Position numbers and translations under genes: made by a program. A model generated the notes under the pieces. The model was not told the DNA's origin. It did not search any database and saw nothing but the letters and a program-made list of their open reading frames with translations. From the NCBI GenBank assembly GCA_035641315.1, contig DASQUK010000248.1:1-64000 (forward strand): 64,000 nt of DNA. The letters are read 5' to 3'. Below are positions 1 through 9,017 of this stretch, piece by piece; within the stretch, counting starts at the first letter, position 1; every line of letters starts with the position of its first letter. This stretch comes from DASQUK01 sp035641315 (GTDB taxonomy: Bacteria > Actinomycetota > Acidimicrobiia > Acidimicrobiales > VFJN01).

Positions 1-27
1 GGATCCCGAAGCCGGCGTGGTCTCAGC

Positions 28-639
28 TCACTCCTGGGGCAAGCTCTCCTTCGCCTCGTCGTACGAGCCCGTCGGCGGGTTCGGGTCGGGTCCGTACACG
101 AGGTACACGACTCCCGTGCTGAACGGCTGGGACGAGATCAGCTTGAGGTGTCGAGCGGGCCCGTCCTCCTCGAACAGCTTGAGGCCCGACCCGGCGGTAG
201 CCGGGTGGACGAACAGATGCAGCTCGTCGAGCAGACCGGCGTCAAGCAGCTGCCGCACCACCGACACCGACCCGCTCAGTGCGATCCGCCGGATCGCCGG
301 GTCGTTCTTGAGCGCCGTGACGGCCTCGACGAAGTCGCCTTGCAGCTGCTCCGAGTTGCGCCAGGTGAACTCCCGCGGGCTACGTGACGCGACGACCTTG
401 CGCATGTCTCCCAGCCGCTTGGCGAACACGGCGTCGTCCTCGCCCGCAGCCTCCCGTTCGGGCCAGGCTCCCGCAAAGCTGTCGTATGTGACGCGGCCGA
501 AGAGCATGACGTCGGCGTCGTGAGTCCCGTCCACGGCCTTGCCCATCTCCTCGTTGAAGTATGGGAAGTGCCAGTTGCCGACGCCGGGGTCGACAACGCC
601 GTCGAGTGCCGTGAACAGGCTGGCCGTGATCGTGGCCAT
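28..639 (-). CDS. Dihydrofolate reductase family protein (RibD C-terminal domain)
   Basis: A 203-residue protein of the DHFR/RibD-C fold, the NADPH-binding reductase superfamily that includes DHFR and riboflavin-pathway deaminase-reductases. It opens with ITASLFTALDGVVDPG, carries the conserved DADVMLFGRVTYDSFA stretch, and ends with the usual GLLDELHLFVHPATAGSG segment. The reading frame stays open further upstream, but the ATG at 639 is preceded by a good AGGAG ribosome site (about 6 bases away), which decides the start. The family is widespread in actinobacteria as single stand-alone genes and its substrate is generally unknown. Nothing here ties it to folate synthesis. Family assignment is solid; function is open. 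Confidence 0.85.
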   Translation of the reverse strand: MATITASLFTALDGVVDPGVGNWHFPYFNEEMGKAVDGTHDADVMLFGRVTYDSFAGAWPEREAAGEDDAVFAKRLGDMRKVVASRSPREFTWRNSEQLQGDFVEAVTALKNDPAIRRIALSGSVSVVRQLLDAGLLDELHLFVHPATAGSGLKLFEEDGPARHLKLISSQPFSTGVVYLVYGPDPNPPTGSYDEAKESLPQE

Positions 640-803
640 CGGATTCTCCTGTCGTGTGAGGTCGTACTCTCTGATCTTGCTCGTACGACGGCGCGGGCGC
701 GCGGAACTCATCGTCGCAAGACCGCACCCTCGATCGTCTCGGTGGCCGGGCCGACACGTCGGCACGGAGTGGGGCCGCTGCGTCCCGGCCGCATAGCGGG
801 ATG

Positions 804-1877
804 TCACGTCTCGGTTGCCGGGCCGTCCTTCGCTGCGCCGCTGTCGCAGACGCAGAACTCGTTGCCTTCGGGGTCGGTCATGCCGGAGGCGCGCCCTAGG
901 GCTTTGACCGCGCCGGCGGCGACGAGCCGCCACGGGTGGCGCTCGGCGCGGGGGTCGCCGGTGTGCTGCCAGCTGGCCAGGTCGATGAGGACCCGAGCTG
1001 CGTGGAGCCCGGCGTACCAGTCGATGTCGCTCAGGTCGGCGGTGGGGGCCACTTCGCGGTAGCACCGCACGAACCGTCGGGCCAGCACTGCCGCGCCGGC
1101 GCCGATGGCGGGGCGGAGCCGCGCAGGAGCGACCAGGGGTGGGTGGCGTAGCAGCAGCCAGGTGAAGGCGACGTCGTAGGCGGGGGGTGCTACGGCGGTG
1201 GCGGTCCAGTCGAGCACCGTCACGGTGTTGTCATCGATGAGCAGGTTCAAGGGATGCAGGTCGCCGTGGCACAACACGCCGCCGTCCTGTGGGGGCTGGG
1301 TCCCGTGGAGGCGCTCGAGGGCGCAGGTCAGGGCGTCGCAGGCGAGCGCATCCGATGCGGCATGGAGACGGGTCCACAACTCGTCGACGGTTAGGGCGAC
1401 AGTCGGCGCAGCAGTACGAATCCGTTCGGTCACTGGTTGGGGGTCGATGCGATGGATCGCGGCCATCGTGTCGGCCAGCCGGCGGGGCAGTTGGCGGAGC
1501 AACGATGGGAGCCGGCGGATCGCCGCGGTGCCGTCGAGGTCGGCGATCAACGGCTCGCCGGGGGCCAGGTCCATGATGGACCACGCCCCGACGAGGGGGC
1601 TGCCAGCCTCGCCCATGAGGTGGACACGTGGCGTCACGATCCCGGCGTCGCTGGCCGCGGCTTGCGCCGCGAGCTCCTTGGCGCCCATGGCGGCGTCGGG
1701 GGCCACCCGCAGCACCACATTGTTGGGGATACCGTCGGGCTGGCCGGCGAGCCGGAGGTGGGCCATGGTCGCCCATTGCCCGCCGGTGAGCGGTCGCATG
1801 TCTTTCACGTCGACCGCGGGCCACGCCACTCGAAGGGTTCTCTCGACCACTGATCGATCCAAGTTCACAGTTTTCAC
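804..1877 (-). CDS. Aminoglycoside-phosphotransferase-like (APH/ChoK family) kinase
   Basis: A 357-residue protein kinase-like phosphotransferase. The catalytic loop CHGDLHPLN (about residues 203-211) and the metal-binding LDWT motif (222-225) are both present, so the active site looks intact. Family members phosphorylate aminoglycosides, macrolides, choline or sugars; the substrate cannot be read from sequence. The gene is divergent from a MerR regulator, and the chosen GTG start lies inside the shared palindromic promoter element at 1870-1891; a second GTG three codons later is an alternative. With the MerR gene and methyltransferase on the other side, a drug-responsive resistance islet is a reasonable inference, not a demonstration. 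Confidence 0.8.
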   Translation of the reverse strand: MKTVNLDRSVVERTLRVAWPAVDVKDMRPLTGGQWATMAHLRLAGQPDGIPNNVVLRVAPDAAMGAKELAAQAAASDAGIVTPRVHLMGEAGSPLVGAWSIMDLAPGEPLIADLDGTAAIRRLPSLLRQLPRRLADTMAAIHRIDPQPVTERIRTAAPTVALTVDELWTRLHAASDALACDALTCALERLHGTQPPQDGGVLCHGDLHPLNLLIDDNTVTVLDWTATAVAPPAYDVAFTWLLLRHPPLVAPARLRPAIGAGAAVLARRFVRCYREVAPTADLSDIDWYAGLHAARVLIDLASWQHTGDPRAERHPWRLVAAGAVKALGRASGMTDPEGNEFCVCDSGAAKDGPATET

Positions 1878-1907
1878 CGTAACGGTAAAACCTGTTAGTG
1901 TCTAGCT
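1870..1907. promoter_or_regulatory. MerR-type operator and leaderless promoter between 1877 and 1908
   Basis: An imperfect inverted repeat occupies 1870-1891 (left arm gttttcaccgt, right arm aacggtaaaac; arms match except for one missing base). A TAGTGT -10 element lies at 1896-1901, which would start transcription at or beside the GTG at 1908, so the MerR message is probably leaderless. A weak -35 (TTCACC, 1873-1878) sits at 17 bases, so the palindrome overlaps the -35 and spacer, the usual place for MerR binding. Confidence 0.6.
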
Positions 1908-2633
1908 GTGGTCGTGGACGAGTTGACGGTCGACGAGTTGGCGGTGCGGGCCAAGCTGCCGGTGCGCACCATCCGTGAATACCAGACGATGGGGCTCCTC
2001 CCCGCGCCCATCAAGCGGGGACGTGTCGGCCTCTATCGACAGAGCCACCTGTCCCGACTGCAGCTGATCGCCCGACTGCAGGACCGGGGCTATTCGTTGG
2101 CCGGCATCCGCGACCTGCTCGCGTCGTGGCGAGACGGCGCCGACCTGGGCGAAGTCCTCGGCTTGGTGCCCGACGAGCTCGTCCACATCGACGAGCCAGG
2201 CACGCCGGCGACGCTCGACCAGCTCATTGGCGCCCTGCCCGCTATGGTCCCCGAGCGCCTCAGCGAGCTGCTCGCCATCGGCCTGATCGAGGAATGTGAT
2301 CCCGACCACTACTGCGTGCCCAGCCCGTCGCTCCTCCAACTCGCACGTGACGCACTCAACGCCGGCTACACCCCAGATTGCGTCCTCGAGTTGCTCGCCG
2401 CCATCAGCCGGGCTGCCGCCGACGTCGCCGACGCGGTTGTGACCACGCTTGCCTCCCCGCCCGAGGTCTCCAGCCAGGCGGCGCTGTCCGCGCTGGCGAC
2501 CCGGGGGCGGGGCCTGCTGGCCCATGGCACAGGGCGGCTCACCATCCACACCCTCGGCCGGCGCCTCGGGATCACCGACGACGCTGCCGCCCCTGACCTG
2601 ATTCGACAGCTCTTGGGAGTCGACGACACGTGA
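1908..2633 (+). CDS. MerR-family transcriptional regulator
   Basis: A 241-residue regulator with an N-terminal MerR winged helix: LTVDELAVRAKLPVRTIREY, then MGLLPAP, then the second helix RGRVGLYRQSHLSRLQLIARLQ. The C-terminal 150 residues are mainly helical and carry no recognisable TipA or SoxR effector signature and no conserved Cys pair, so the ligand is probably organic rather than a metal or redox signal. The GTG at 1908 sits directly after a -10 element, suggesting a leaderless transcript. It overlaps the following methyltransferase by GTGA, so the two are translated together, and it faces the phosphotransferase gene across a palindromic operator. Confidence 0.88.
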   Translation: MVVDELTVDELAVRAKLPVRTIREYQTMGLLPAPIKRGRVGLYRQSHLSRLQLIARLQDRGYSLAGIRDLLASWRDGADLGEVLGLVPDELVHIDEPGTPATLDQLIGALPAMVPERLSELLAIGLIEECDPDHYCVPSPSLLQLARDALNAGYTPDCVLELLAAISRAAADVADAVVTTLASPPEVSSQAALSALATRGRGLLAHGTGRLTIHTLGRRLGITDDAAAPDLIRQLLGVDDT

Positions 2634-3472
2634 CGGACATCGCCAACACCGACCAGTACGCAGCATGGAACGGCGACAGCGGCCAACGCTGGATCGCCGA
2701 TGCCGACCGCCGCGACCGCGTCCTGGCACCCATCGCCGACGCGCTGCTCGACACCGCGCATCTCGCTCCCGGCGACCGTGTCCTCGACATCGGATGCGGC
2801 TGCGGCGCCACCACCCTCGGCGCCGCCCGGGTAGTCGCACCCGCGGGTGAGGTCCACGGCGTCGACCTGTCCGCACCGATGCTCGATGTCGCCCGCCAGC
2901 GGGCCGAAGCGGCGGGGCTGACCAACGTGCACCTCGAGCAGGCCGACGCCCAGACGCACCAGCTCCCCCGCAGCTTCATCGACGTGGCCATCAGCCGGTT
3001 CGGCACCATGTTCTTCGCCGATCCGGGCGCCGCCTTCGCCAACCTGGCCCCCAGCCTGCAGCCCGGCGGTCGCCTCTGCATCGCGACCTGGCAATCCCTC
3101 GACGCGAACGACTGGCTCGCTATCCCCGGAACCGTGCTCCTGCAGTACGGATCGCTGCCGGAGACCACCGGCCCCGGCATGTTCTCCCAGTCCGACCCGT
3201 GGGTCATCACCACAACGCTCAGCGCCGCCGGGTTCACCGCCGTGGAAGTGACACCGATCGCCGTCGTCCTCAACCTCGGCGCCGATCCGGCAGAAGCCAC
3301 TGGCTACCTGGCCGACACCGGCATCGGCCGGGCCGTGCTCGACACCGTGCCCGAGCCGGACAGGCCCGTCGCCCTCGACGCCGTGCGAACCGCGCTTGCA
3401 GAGCACCAGACCCCTCGCGGGGTGGAGCTCGGCGCCGCCATCTGGATCACGGTCGCCGTCCGCCCTGACTGA
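2630..3472 (+). CDS. Class I SAM-dependent methyltransferase
   Basis: A 280-residue Rossmann-fold methyltransferase. Motif I is VLDIGCGCGATTLG (residues 51-64), followed by the acidic ribose-binding loop VHGVDLSAPML and the motif-IV-like stretch around DVAISRFGTMFF. It resembles UbiE/COQ5-type and small-molecule methyltransferases that act on soluble substrates. The GTG start overlaps the stop of the MerR gene (GTGA), so it is the regulator's operon partner. A role in modifying a toxic compound would fit the neighbouring phosphotransferase, but this is inference. Confidence 0.85.
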   Translation: MTDIANTDQYAAWNGDSGQRWIADADRRDRVLAPIADALLDTAHLAPGDRVLDIGCGCGATTLGAARVVAPAGEVHGVDLSAPMLDVARQRAEAAGLTNVHLEQADAQTHQLPRSFIDVAISRFGTMFFADPGAAFANLAPSLQPGGRLCIATWQSLDANDWLAIPGTVLLQYGSLPETTGPGMFSQSDPWVITTTLSAAGFTAVEVTPIAVVLNLGADPAEATGYLADTGIGRAVLDTVPEPDRPVALDAVRTALAEHQTPRGVELGAAIWITVAVRPD

Positions 3473-3627
3473 TACGCCCAGCGTGCGGCCGGACGTCGCC
3501 CAGCACCACGGTTCGTGAGTCGATCCAAGCTCGTGGGGCCGGAGTCGTCCCTATCAGGTGGGATCATCGCACGAACGGCGACAACGGGGCGCGGCCGGCC
3601 CGTGGCTGCACTTCGCTGGTCGTAAAG

Positions 3628-4287
3628 CTACGGGTCGTGGGAGGACGGCAACCGGAACATGTCGAAGAGCCGTCGCGCTTCAGCGGGATCGCCGTGCAGC
3701 CGTAGCCGGTCTGAGGTCCTGGCCGTGTCGACGTCCAGGTTGCCGGCGAGCAGCTGGGAGAGCACGTCGGCGGGAGCCGCGATTACGACATCGGGTTCCT
3801 CGGACGATGACGCGGGGACGGTGACCCGTCCGCTCTTCACTGCGACTCGCAGGGTCTTGCCGTCGACCCGCAGCTCGTATAGGCGCTGGGGTCCACGTAC
3901 CCCCCGGGGCCGAAAGGCGCCGCGTAGGGCGAGCGCCAAGGCGTCCATGCTGATGAAGTCGTCCTTGTCGGGCGGGCCCATGGCCTTGGCCCCCCAGAAC
4001 CCGAGACTCAGGACGGGCTGCTCCAGCTCTCGGCCGTAGTCGGTGAGCTCGTAGACGACCGCGCCGCCGGGGCGGGCTTGGACTCGTCGCTGGACGATGC
4101 CGGCCTCTTCGAGCTCACGGAGCCGGGACGTCAACACGTTCGTGGGAATGCCGGGCAGGCCTTCCTGCAGCTGGGTGAAGCGCTTCGGCCCGATGAGGAG
4201 GTCACGAACCACAAGCAGCGCCCAGCGCCCACCCAGGAGCTCCAGCGCCCGCGCCAGACCGCAGAACTGCCCGTAGCCGCGACTCAT
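3628..4287 (-). CDS. HxlR-family regulator with C-terminal SCP2-like domain
   Basis: A 219-residue protein. Residues about 10-100 form the HxlR winged helix (LELLGGRWALLVVRDLLIGP, then FTQLQEGLPGIPTNVLTSRL), and the rest resembles an SCP2/sterol-carrier-like ligand domain (KTLRVAVKSGRVTV, PADVLSQLLAGNLD). This two-domain form is common in actinobacteria. The frame extends 14 codons upstream, but MSRGYGQF at 4287 matches the normal family start. It is divergent from an MFS pump with a cluster of CAAG/CTTG half-sites between them, so it most likely represses the pump and itself until a hydrophobic ligand binds. Confidence 0.88.
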   Translation of the reverse strand: MSRGYGQFCGLARALELLGGRWALLVVRDLLIGPKRFTQLQEGLPGIPTNVLTSRLRELEEAGIVQRRVQARPGGAVVYELTDYGRELEQPVLSLGFWGAKAMGPPDKDDFISMDALALALRGAFRPRGVRGPQRLYELRVDGKTLRVAVKSGRVTVPASSSEEPDVVIAAPADVLSQLLAGNLDVDTARTSDRLRLHGDPAEARRLFDMFRLPSSHDP

Positions 4288-4300
4288 CGCCCCATCATGC

Positions 4301-4365
4301 CAAGTGTTTCTTGCACTACACAAGCACACTTGTTAAAAACAAGGAGACTTCGCTCAAGCAACTTG
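4301..4365. promoter_or_regulatory. Cluster of CAAG/CTTG half-sites, likely HxlR operator
   Basis: Seven CAAG or CTTG half-sites lie within 65 bases between the HxlR gene and the MFS gene: at 4301, 4310, 4321, 4329, 4340, 4355 and 4362. They include the perfect inverted repeat CTTGTT-aaa-AACAAG at 4329-4343 and CAAG-caa-CTTG at 4355-4365. The composition is AT-richer than its surroundings, as expected for a divergent promoter. Confidence 0.55.
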
Positions 4366-4419
4366 TGCTGTCGATTCGGCGGCGTCAGTTCGTCGTACTG
4401 AAGGCGTGAAGGAGGCAAC

Positions 4420-5883
4420 GTGGCCACAGCCACCCGTACCAGCACCAAAGGCGTCGTCCTGGCGCTGTCGTGCGCCGCCCAGTTCATGGTCGTCCTCGAC
4501 ATCGCCATCGTGAACGTGGCACTGCCATCGATCCAGCGCGACCTCGGCGTCAGCCAGAGCACGCTGCAATGGGTGGTCATCGCCTATGGCCTCCTGCTCG
4601 GAGGGTTCCTCCTCTTCGGTGGCAGGATGGCCGACTGGCTGGGACGACGCCGCATCTTCCTCGCCGGGCTGGGCGTCTTTTCGGCCGCATCGCTGCTGGC
4701 GGGCGTCGCCCAGTCCGCCGGGTTCCTGATCGCCGCCCGCGGGCTCCAGGGGTTCGGTGCCGCCCTGGTGGCACCGGCGGCCCTGTCGATACTGGCCGTC
4801 ACCTTCCCCGAGGGCCAGGAACGCAACCGCGCCCTCGGGATCTTCGGGGCCGTGGGCGGAACGTCGGCGTCGGTGGGCGTGATCGCCAGCGGACTGCTCA
4901 CCGACGGTCCCGGCTGGCGCTGGGTGTTCTTCATCAACGTCCCGGTCGGCGTGCTGCTCATCGGGCTGGCCGCCGTGTTCCTCGCCGTCGATCGGCCCGA
5001 GCGCCGCACCGGCAGACTCGACGTCACCGGCGCGACCGCGGTGACCGGCGGGCTGCTACTGCTCGTCTACGCCCTCAACCGGGGCGCCGACTACGGCTGG
5101 ACCTCCGGCACGACGCTGGTCCTGTTCGCGGCGGCCGCGCTGCTGCTGGCCGCGTTCGTGCGGATCGAGGCTCGTTCGCCCGCCCCACTCGTACCCGCGG
5201 TGGCACTGAGGAACCGCACGCTCGTCGCCGCCAACCTCTCGGCGTTCTTCACCTTCAGCGCCTTCTTCTCGTTCATCTTCCTCGGCTCGCTGCTGATGCA
5301 GCAGGTCCTCGGATACTCCCCGACCAAGACCGGCCTGTCCTGGCTGACGACATCGGCGACCGCCTTCGTGGCGTCCGCCTTCGCCGGTGCCCGGCTCGTC
5401 GCCGCAGTCGGCGTTCGCAGGCTCCTCGTGACCGGTCTATCGCTGCTGGCCATCGGCGTGCTCTGGCTGACACGGGTTCCCTCCGACGCCACCTACGTCG
5501 CCGACCTGCTGCCCGCCTTCCTGCTCGCCGGCATCGCCATCGGGCTGTGCGCCCCATCGGTGCAGATCGGGGCCCTCTCGGGCGTCGCCGACTCGGCATC
5601 AGGACTGGCATCTGGCCTGGTCGAGACCATGCGCGAGATCGGCGGCGCCGCCGGCGTCGCCGCCGTGTCTACCGTGCTCGTCTCCCAGACCGGCCTCAGC
5701 GGCTTCCGCGCCGCCTTCGTCGTCATCAGCGTCGCGGCCGCCCTCGGAGCGCTCGCCGCCGCCGCCGGCTTCCAGCGCCACGCCCGCCCGGCCGAGGAAC
5801 CCGCGCTCGACACACACCCCAGGCCAGGCGACGAACCGCTCATGCCGATACCCGTCCCCGTCGACCAGCACCTCGAGGCATGA
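4420..5883 (+). CDS. DHA2-family MFS drug efflux transporter
   Basis: A 487-residue membrane protein of the 14-helix DHA2 (EmrB/QacA) branch of the major facilitator superfamily. Motif C-like and DHA signatures are visible: MVVLDIAIVNVALPSIQRDL in helix 1, GGRMADWLGRRRIFLAG in loop 2-3, and a motif rich in Gly/Pro near helix 5. It should export hydrophobic drugs in exchange for protons. GTG start at 4420 follows GAAGGAGG by six bases. The divergent HxlR regulator and the half-site cluster between them suggest ligand-inducible expression. Confidence 0.9.
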   Translation: MATATRTSTKGVVLALSCAAQFMVVLDIAIVNVALPSIQRDLGVSQSTLQWVVIAYGLLLGGFLLFGGRMADWLGRRRIFLAGLGVFSAASLLAGVAQSAGFLIAARGLQGFGAALVAPAALSILAVTFPEGQERNRALGIFGAVGGTSASVGVIASGLLTDGPGWRWVFFINVPVGVLLIGLAAVFLAVDRPERRTGRLDVTGATAVTGGLLLLVYALNRGADYGWTSGTTLVLFAAAALLLAAFVRIEARSPAPLVPAVALRNRTLVAANLSAFFTFSAFFSFIFLGSLLMQQVLGYSPTKTGLSWLTTSATAFVASAFAGARLVAAVGVRRLLVTGLSLLAIGVLWLTRVPSDATYVADLLPAFLLAGIAIGLCAPSVQIGALSGVADSASGLASGLVETMREIGGAAGVAAVSTVLVSQTGLSGFRAAFVVISVAAALGALAAAAGFQRHARPAEEPALDTHPRPGDEPLMPIPVPVDQHLEA

Positions 5884-6064
5884 CACGCCGCACGCTGCCC
5901 AACTGACCAGTGAGAGGGGCGTCATCCTGGCCGCCGCGACCGAGGATCCGCGCCACCCGCCGCCCATCCGAGTCATTCGGGGCCACCGTGTCCCCAGAAC
6001 GTTCAGGGTCCCGAACGCACTGTGACGGCACTGCCCCCCGAGGCCCCGCCGACGTGGGGTTTGA

Positions 6065-8320
6065 CTACAGCAAACCGAGCTGGCGAGCCCGCGTGACGGC
6101 GTCGGCGCGGCTCGAGACGCCGAGCTTCGTGTACAGGCCACCGATATGGGTCTTGACCGTGTTCACCGAGATGTGGAGGGCGGCTGCGATCTCGTCGCGT
6201 CTCAGCGGGCCCGGTAGGAGGCGGAGGAGGGCGCGTTCCCGATCTGTGAGGTCGGGTGACCGGGGCACACCGCGTGGCGTGCGGCCGCGCGTACGGCCGG
6301 CCCGCTCGACCATGTCGGTGAGGATGCCGGGTTGCGGGCAAGCTGCCACGGCGATGCGTGCATCGGCGAGCGCGACGCGGGCGCCGTCGTCGTCACCGGT
6401 GCTGCGCCGGATCTGGGCGAGCTCGATGGCGGCGTAGGCCATCTCGACCGATGCGACGCCACGCTCGGAGAGCTCACGTGCGCGGTCCACGGCTGCGCAC
6501 GCGTCGGATGCCTGGCCCCGGAGCTCGAGGACCTTGCCATGGGCGACGCGTGCCATCGTGGTCGCCCAATGCTCCGAGAGCCCGTGGCGCTCGGCGACGG
6601 CGAGCGCCGCACCGGCGCAGCGGTCGGCCTGCCGAATCTCACCGCGTTCGAGGTGGATGACGGCCCGGCAGCCCTGGCCGTGGAGGACGGCGAGCTGGTT
6701 GCCGGCATGCCGCGCGCGATCGATCGCGTGGGCGAGCGTCTCCTCCGCGTCGCGGGGCGAGCCTGCCCAGAACTGGGCTATCCCGGACACGGGGCACCCG
6801 ACCGGCCGCCACGGCGACTCGGCAAAGAGCGCGAGCTCGTCGGCGCGACGGCCTGCGTCCCTCGCCAGCATGACGTTGCCGGTCATGTACCGGTGGATGG
6901 CTCGCAGGGCGGCGACGCCGGCTTCCACCGTCGGGTCGGCGTCGGGCGACGACCAAGCCCCCCGGGCGTGTTCGGCCGCGTGGATCCAGCGGTCGAGGTC
7001 GTCGAGCCGGCCGGTGTTGATGCCGATCCAGGCGCGGGTGAGGCAGAGGCGGGGGTCGGCGGCAACCGCGTCGGGCGGCAACGCATCCAACCACTCGGCG
7101 ACCGTGCCGACCTGGCCCCGCTGGAGGAACGTGTACCAACACTCGGTGATGAGATCGGCTGCCGTCGCGACATCGCCCGCGGCGGTCGAGTGCCGGATCG
7201 CAGCCTCCACGGAGCCCGCCCGCCGGTGCCAGGCGGCGGCGCGTTGGTGAAGCTGGGGAATCACTTCGGGTTCGGTGCGGTGCAGCTCGTGGAGCAGCAG
7301 CTCGCGGAAGAGGTGGTGGTAGCGGTACCAGTCGCGTGTGGTGTCGAGTGGCTGGAGGAAGAGGTTCGAGCGCTCCATTTCCTCGAGCAGGCGATCCAAG
7401 CCTTGTGTATCGAGAACGGCGTCGCAGAGCGGGCCGGACAGCCGGTCGAGGATCGAGGTGTGCAGGAAGAACTGCCGAACGTCCTCTGGCTGACGGTCGA
7501 GTACCTCGGCGCCCAGGTAGTCGACGACGTGGCGGTGGTTGCCGGCGAACGTCGCGATGAAGCCGGTGCGGTCGGAGCGGTCCTGTAGCGAGAGCGCGGC
7601 CAGGTAGAGCCCGCCCGCCCAACCCTCGGTGCGCTCCCACACGGCGGTCACGTCTGCAGGCGCCAGATCGAGGCGCAGCACGTCGTTGAGGAAGGCCTCG
7701 GCGTCGGGTCTGGTGAAGGAGAGCTCACGCGCCCGCAGCTCGCACAGCTCACCGCGCGCACGGAGACGGGGAAGCGGGAGGGGCGGGTCGGCGCGGCCGG
7801 CGATCACGAGGCGCAGCGTTGCTGGAACGGAGTCGACGAGGTACTCGACCCCGGCGTGGATGTCCTGGTTTCGGATCACGTGATAGTCGTCGATGACCAG
7901 GGTGAGCGGCTGATCGAGCGCGGCAAGGTCGTTGATCAGCGGAGCGATGAAGGCGGGGGCGTCGCTGGTACCGGGGAGCCCGAGCGAGGCGAGGGTCGCG
8001 TCGCCCACATCCGGCGCGACGCGGCGGAGAGCGGCAACGACGCCGGTCCAGAAGCGTGTGGGATCGTTGTCGCCGGCGTCGAGCGACAGCCAGGCGTCGC
8101 GCGGGCTTGACCGTTGGTCGTACCAGTCGGCAAGGAGGGTCGTCTTGCCCCATCCCACCGGAGCGCTGAGGAGTGTGAGGCGCCTCGGGCCGCTGCTGTC
8201 GAGTTGCTTCAGCAGCCGGGATCGTTGGACGCGCTCTTGCCGGACCGGGGGTGGGAGCAGCTTCGTGGCGGCGACTGCGCCCACCGCATCGTTCGGGACC
8301 TGATCCGCCGTGTCGTCCAT
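6065..8320 (-). CDS. LuxR-family large ATP-binding regulator (MalT/LAL type)
   Basis: A 751-residue regulator. Residues about 45-330 form a STAND-type NTPase with Walker A SAPVGWGKTT (52-61) and the helical lid region; the middle is TPR-like helical repeats; the last 65 residues are a LuxR helix-turn-helix (LTDRERALLRLLPG, then ISVNTVKTHIGGLYTKLGVS). Such proteins sense a ligand, hydrolyse ATP and activate transcription, MalT being the model. The ATG at 8320 gives the standard family N-terminus (TKLLPPPVRQERVQR); the frame is open further upstream but codes low-complexity sequence. It ends a run of minus-strand genes that includes an ECF factor and a GH15 hydrolase, so a sugar ligand is possible. 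Confidence 0.88.
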   Translation of the reverse strand: MDDTADQVPNDAVGAVAATKLLPPPVRQERVQRSRLLKQLDSSGPRRLTLLSAPVGWGKTTLLADWYDQRSSPRDAWLSLDAGDNDPTRFWTGVVAALRRVAPDVGDATLASLGLPGTSDAPAFIAPLINDLAALDQPLTLVIDDYHVIRNQDIHAGVEYLVDSVPATLRLVIAGRADPPLPLPRLRARGELCELRARELSFTRPDAEAFLNDVLRLDLAPADVTAVWERTEGWAGGLYLAALSLQDRSDRTGFIATFAGNHRHVVDYLGAEVLDRQPEDVRQFFLHTSILDRLSGPLCDAVLDTQGLDRLLEEMERSNLFLQPLDTTRDWYRYHHLFRELLLHELHRTEPEVIPQLHQRAAAWHRRAGSVEAAIRHSTAAGDVATAADLITECWYTFLQRGQVGTVAEWLDALPPDAVAADPRLCLTRAWIGINTGRLDDLDRWIHAAEHARGAWSSPDADPTVEAGVAALRAIHRYMTGNVMLARDAGRRADELALFAESPWRPVGCPVSGIAQFWAGSPRDAEETLAHAIDRARHAGNQLAVLHGQGCRAVIHLERGEIRQADRCAGAALAVAERHGLSEHWATTMARVAHGKVLELRGQASDACAAVDRARELSERGVASVEMAYAAIELAQIRRSTGDDDGARVALADARIAVAACPQPGILTDMVERAGRTRGRTPRGVPRSPDLTDRERALLRLLPGPLRRDEIAAALHISVNTVKTHIGGLYTKLGVSSRADAVTRARQLGLL

Positions 8321-8372
8321 CGCCTGTTCTCCGGGGCTGAAACCGTGACGATAGGCACGCCGGGACACACCG

Positions 8373-9017
8373 TCACGGTTCGCTGTCGAAGTGGTGCTCC
8401 AGAGCGGCGCGTACCCGCATGCGCGCCCGGTGGAGGAGAACTCGTTGGTGCACTTGGCTGAGCGACAGCGTCTCGCACACCTCGGCTCCGCTCCAACCCT
8501 CGACGTCGCGCAGGGTGATGACCTCGCGTTGGCTGGGGCAGAGCGCCGCGATGGCAGCGGCAACGATGCCCATCGTCTCGCGGCGGGCGAGTTCGTCTTC
8601 GGGCCGACGCTCCCAGGTCTGCGGGAACGATCTCCAGTGACCAGGCGCGTGTGGGTGATCGAAGGGAAGGAAGCGGGCCGGATCGAACGATCTCCCGTCG
8701 TCGTCCTCGGTGGCGGTCGCCGAGCCGTAGGCGATGCTGCGGCGCTCGCGTCCGCCTTGCCTGCGTGCGATGTTCCGGAGTATGCGAAAGACCCACGTCT
8801 TGACGGTCGATCGGCCTTCGAAGCGGTCGATGCCCTCGATCACCGCGAGCCAGGTCTCCTGGACTACTTCGTCGGCCACCGCCTCGTTCGGCACGTAGCA
8901 GCGGGCAAGCCTGCGGAGCGCGGGGCCGTAGGCGTCGATCAGGCCGGCGAACGCCGTCTCGTCGCCGGCGCGTAACCGGGCAGCAAGTTCGGCGTCATCG
9001 ACGGTTTGCTCAGCCAT
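8373..9017 (-). CDS. ECF RNA polymerase sigma factor
   Basis: A 214-residue sigma-70 family ECF factor. Region 2 is visible as CYVPNEAVADEVVQETWLAV followed by STVKTWVFRILRNIARRQ, and region 4 as LCPSQREVITLRDVEGWSGA with the recognition helix LSLSQVHQRVLLHRAR. The linker between regions 2 and 4 is long (about 60 residues, Pro/Arg rich). ATG at 9017 overlaps the preceding small gene by 8 bases; a GTG at 9029 would add four residues. A zinc-finger anti-sigma gene lies 300 bases upstream in the same direction, and is its probable partner. Confidence 0.9.
   Translation of the reverse strand: MAEQTVDDAELAARLRAGDETAFAGLIDAYGPALRRLARCYVPNEAVADEVVQETWLAVIEGIDRFEGRSTVKTWVFRILRNIARRQGGRERRSIAYGSATATEDDDGRSFDPARFLPFDHPHAPGHWRSFPQTWERRPEDELARRETMGIVAAAIAALCPSQREVITLRDVEGWSGAEVCETLSLSQVHQRVLLHRARMRVRAALEHHFDSEP

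Noticed and set aside
1..6. The window begins exactly with GGATCC, a BamHI site
   Set aside because: This could mean a cloned insert end, but a single six-base site at a window edge can be chance and says nothing about biology.
5884..6064. Possible terminator between the convergent MFS and LuxR genes, e.g. GTTCAGGGTCCCGAAC at about 6010
   Set aside because: The stem is short and imperfect and no T-run follows, so I do not list it as a terminator.
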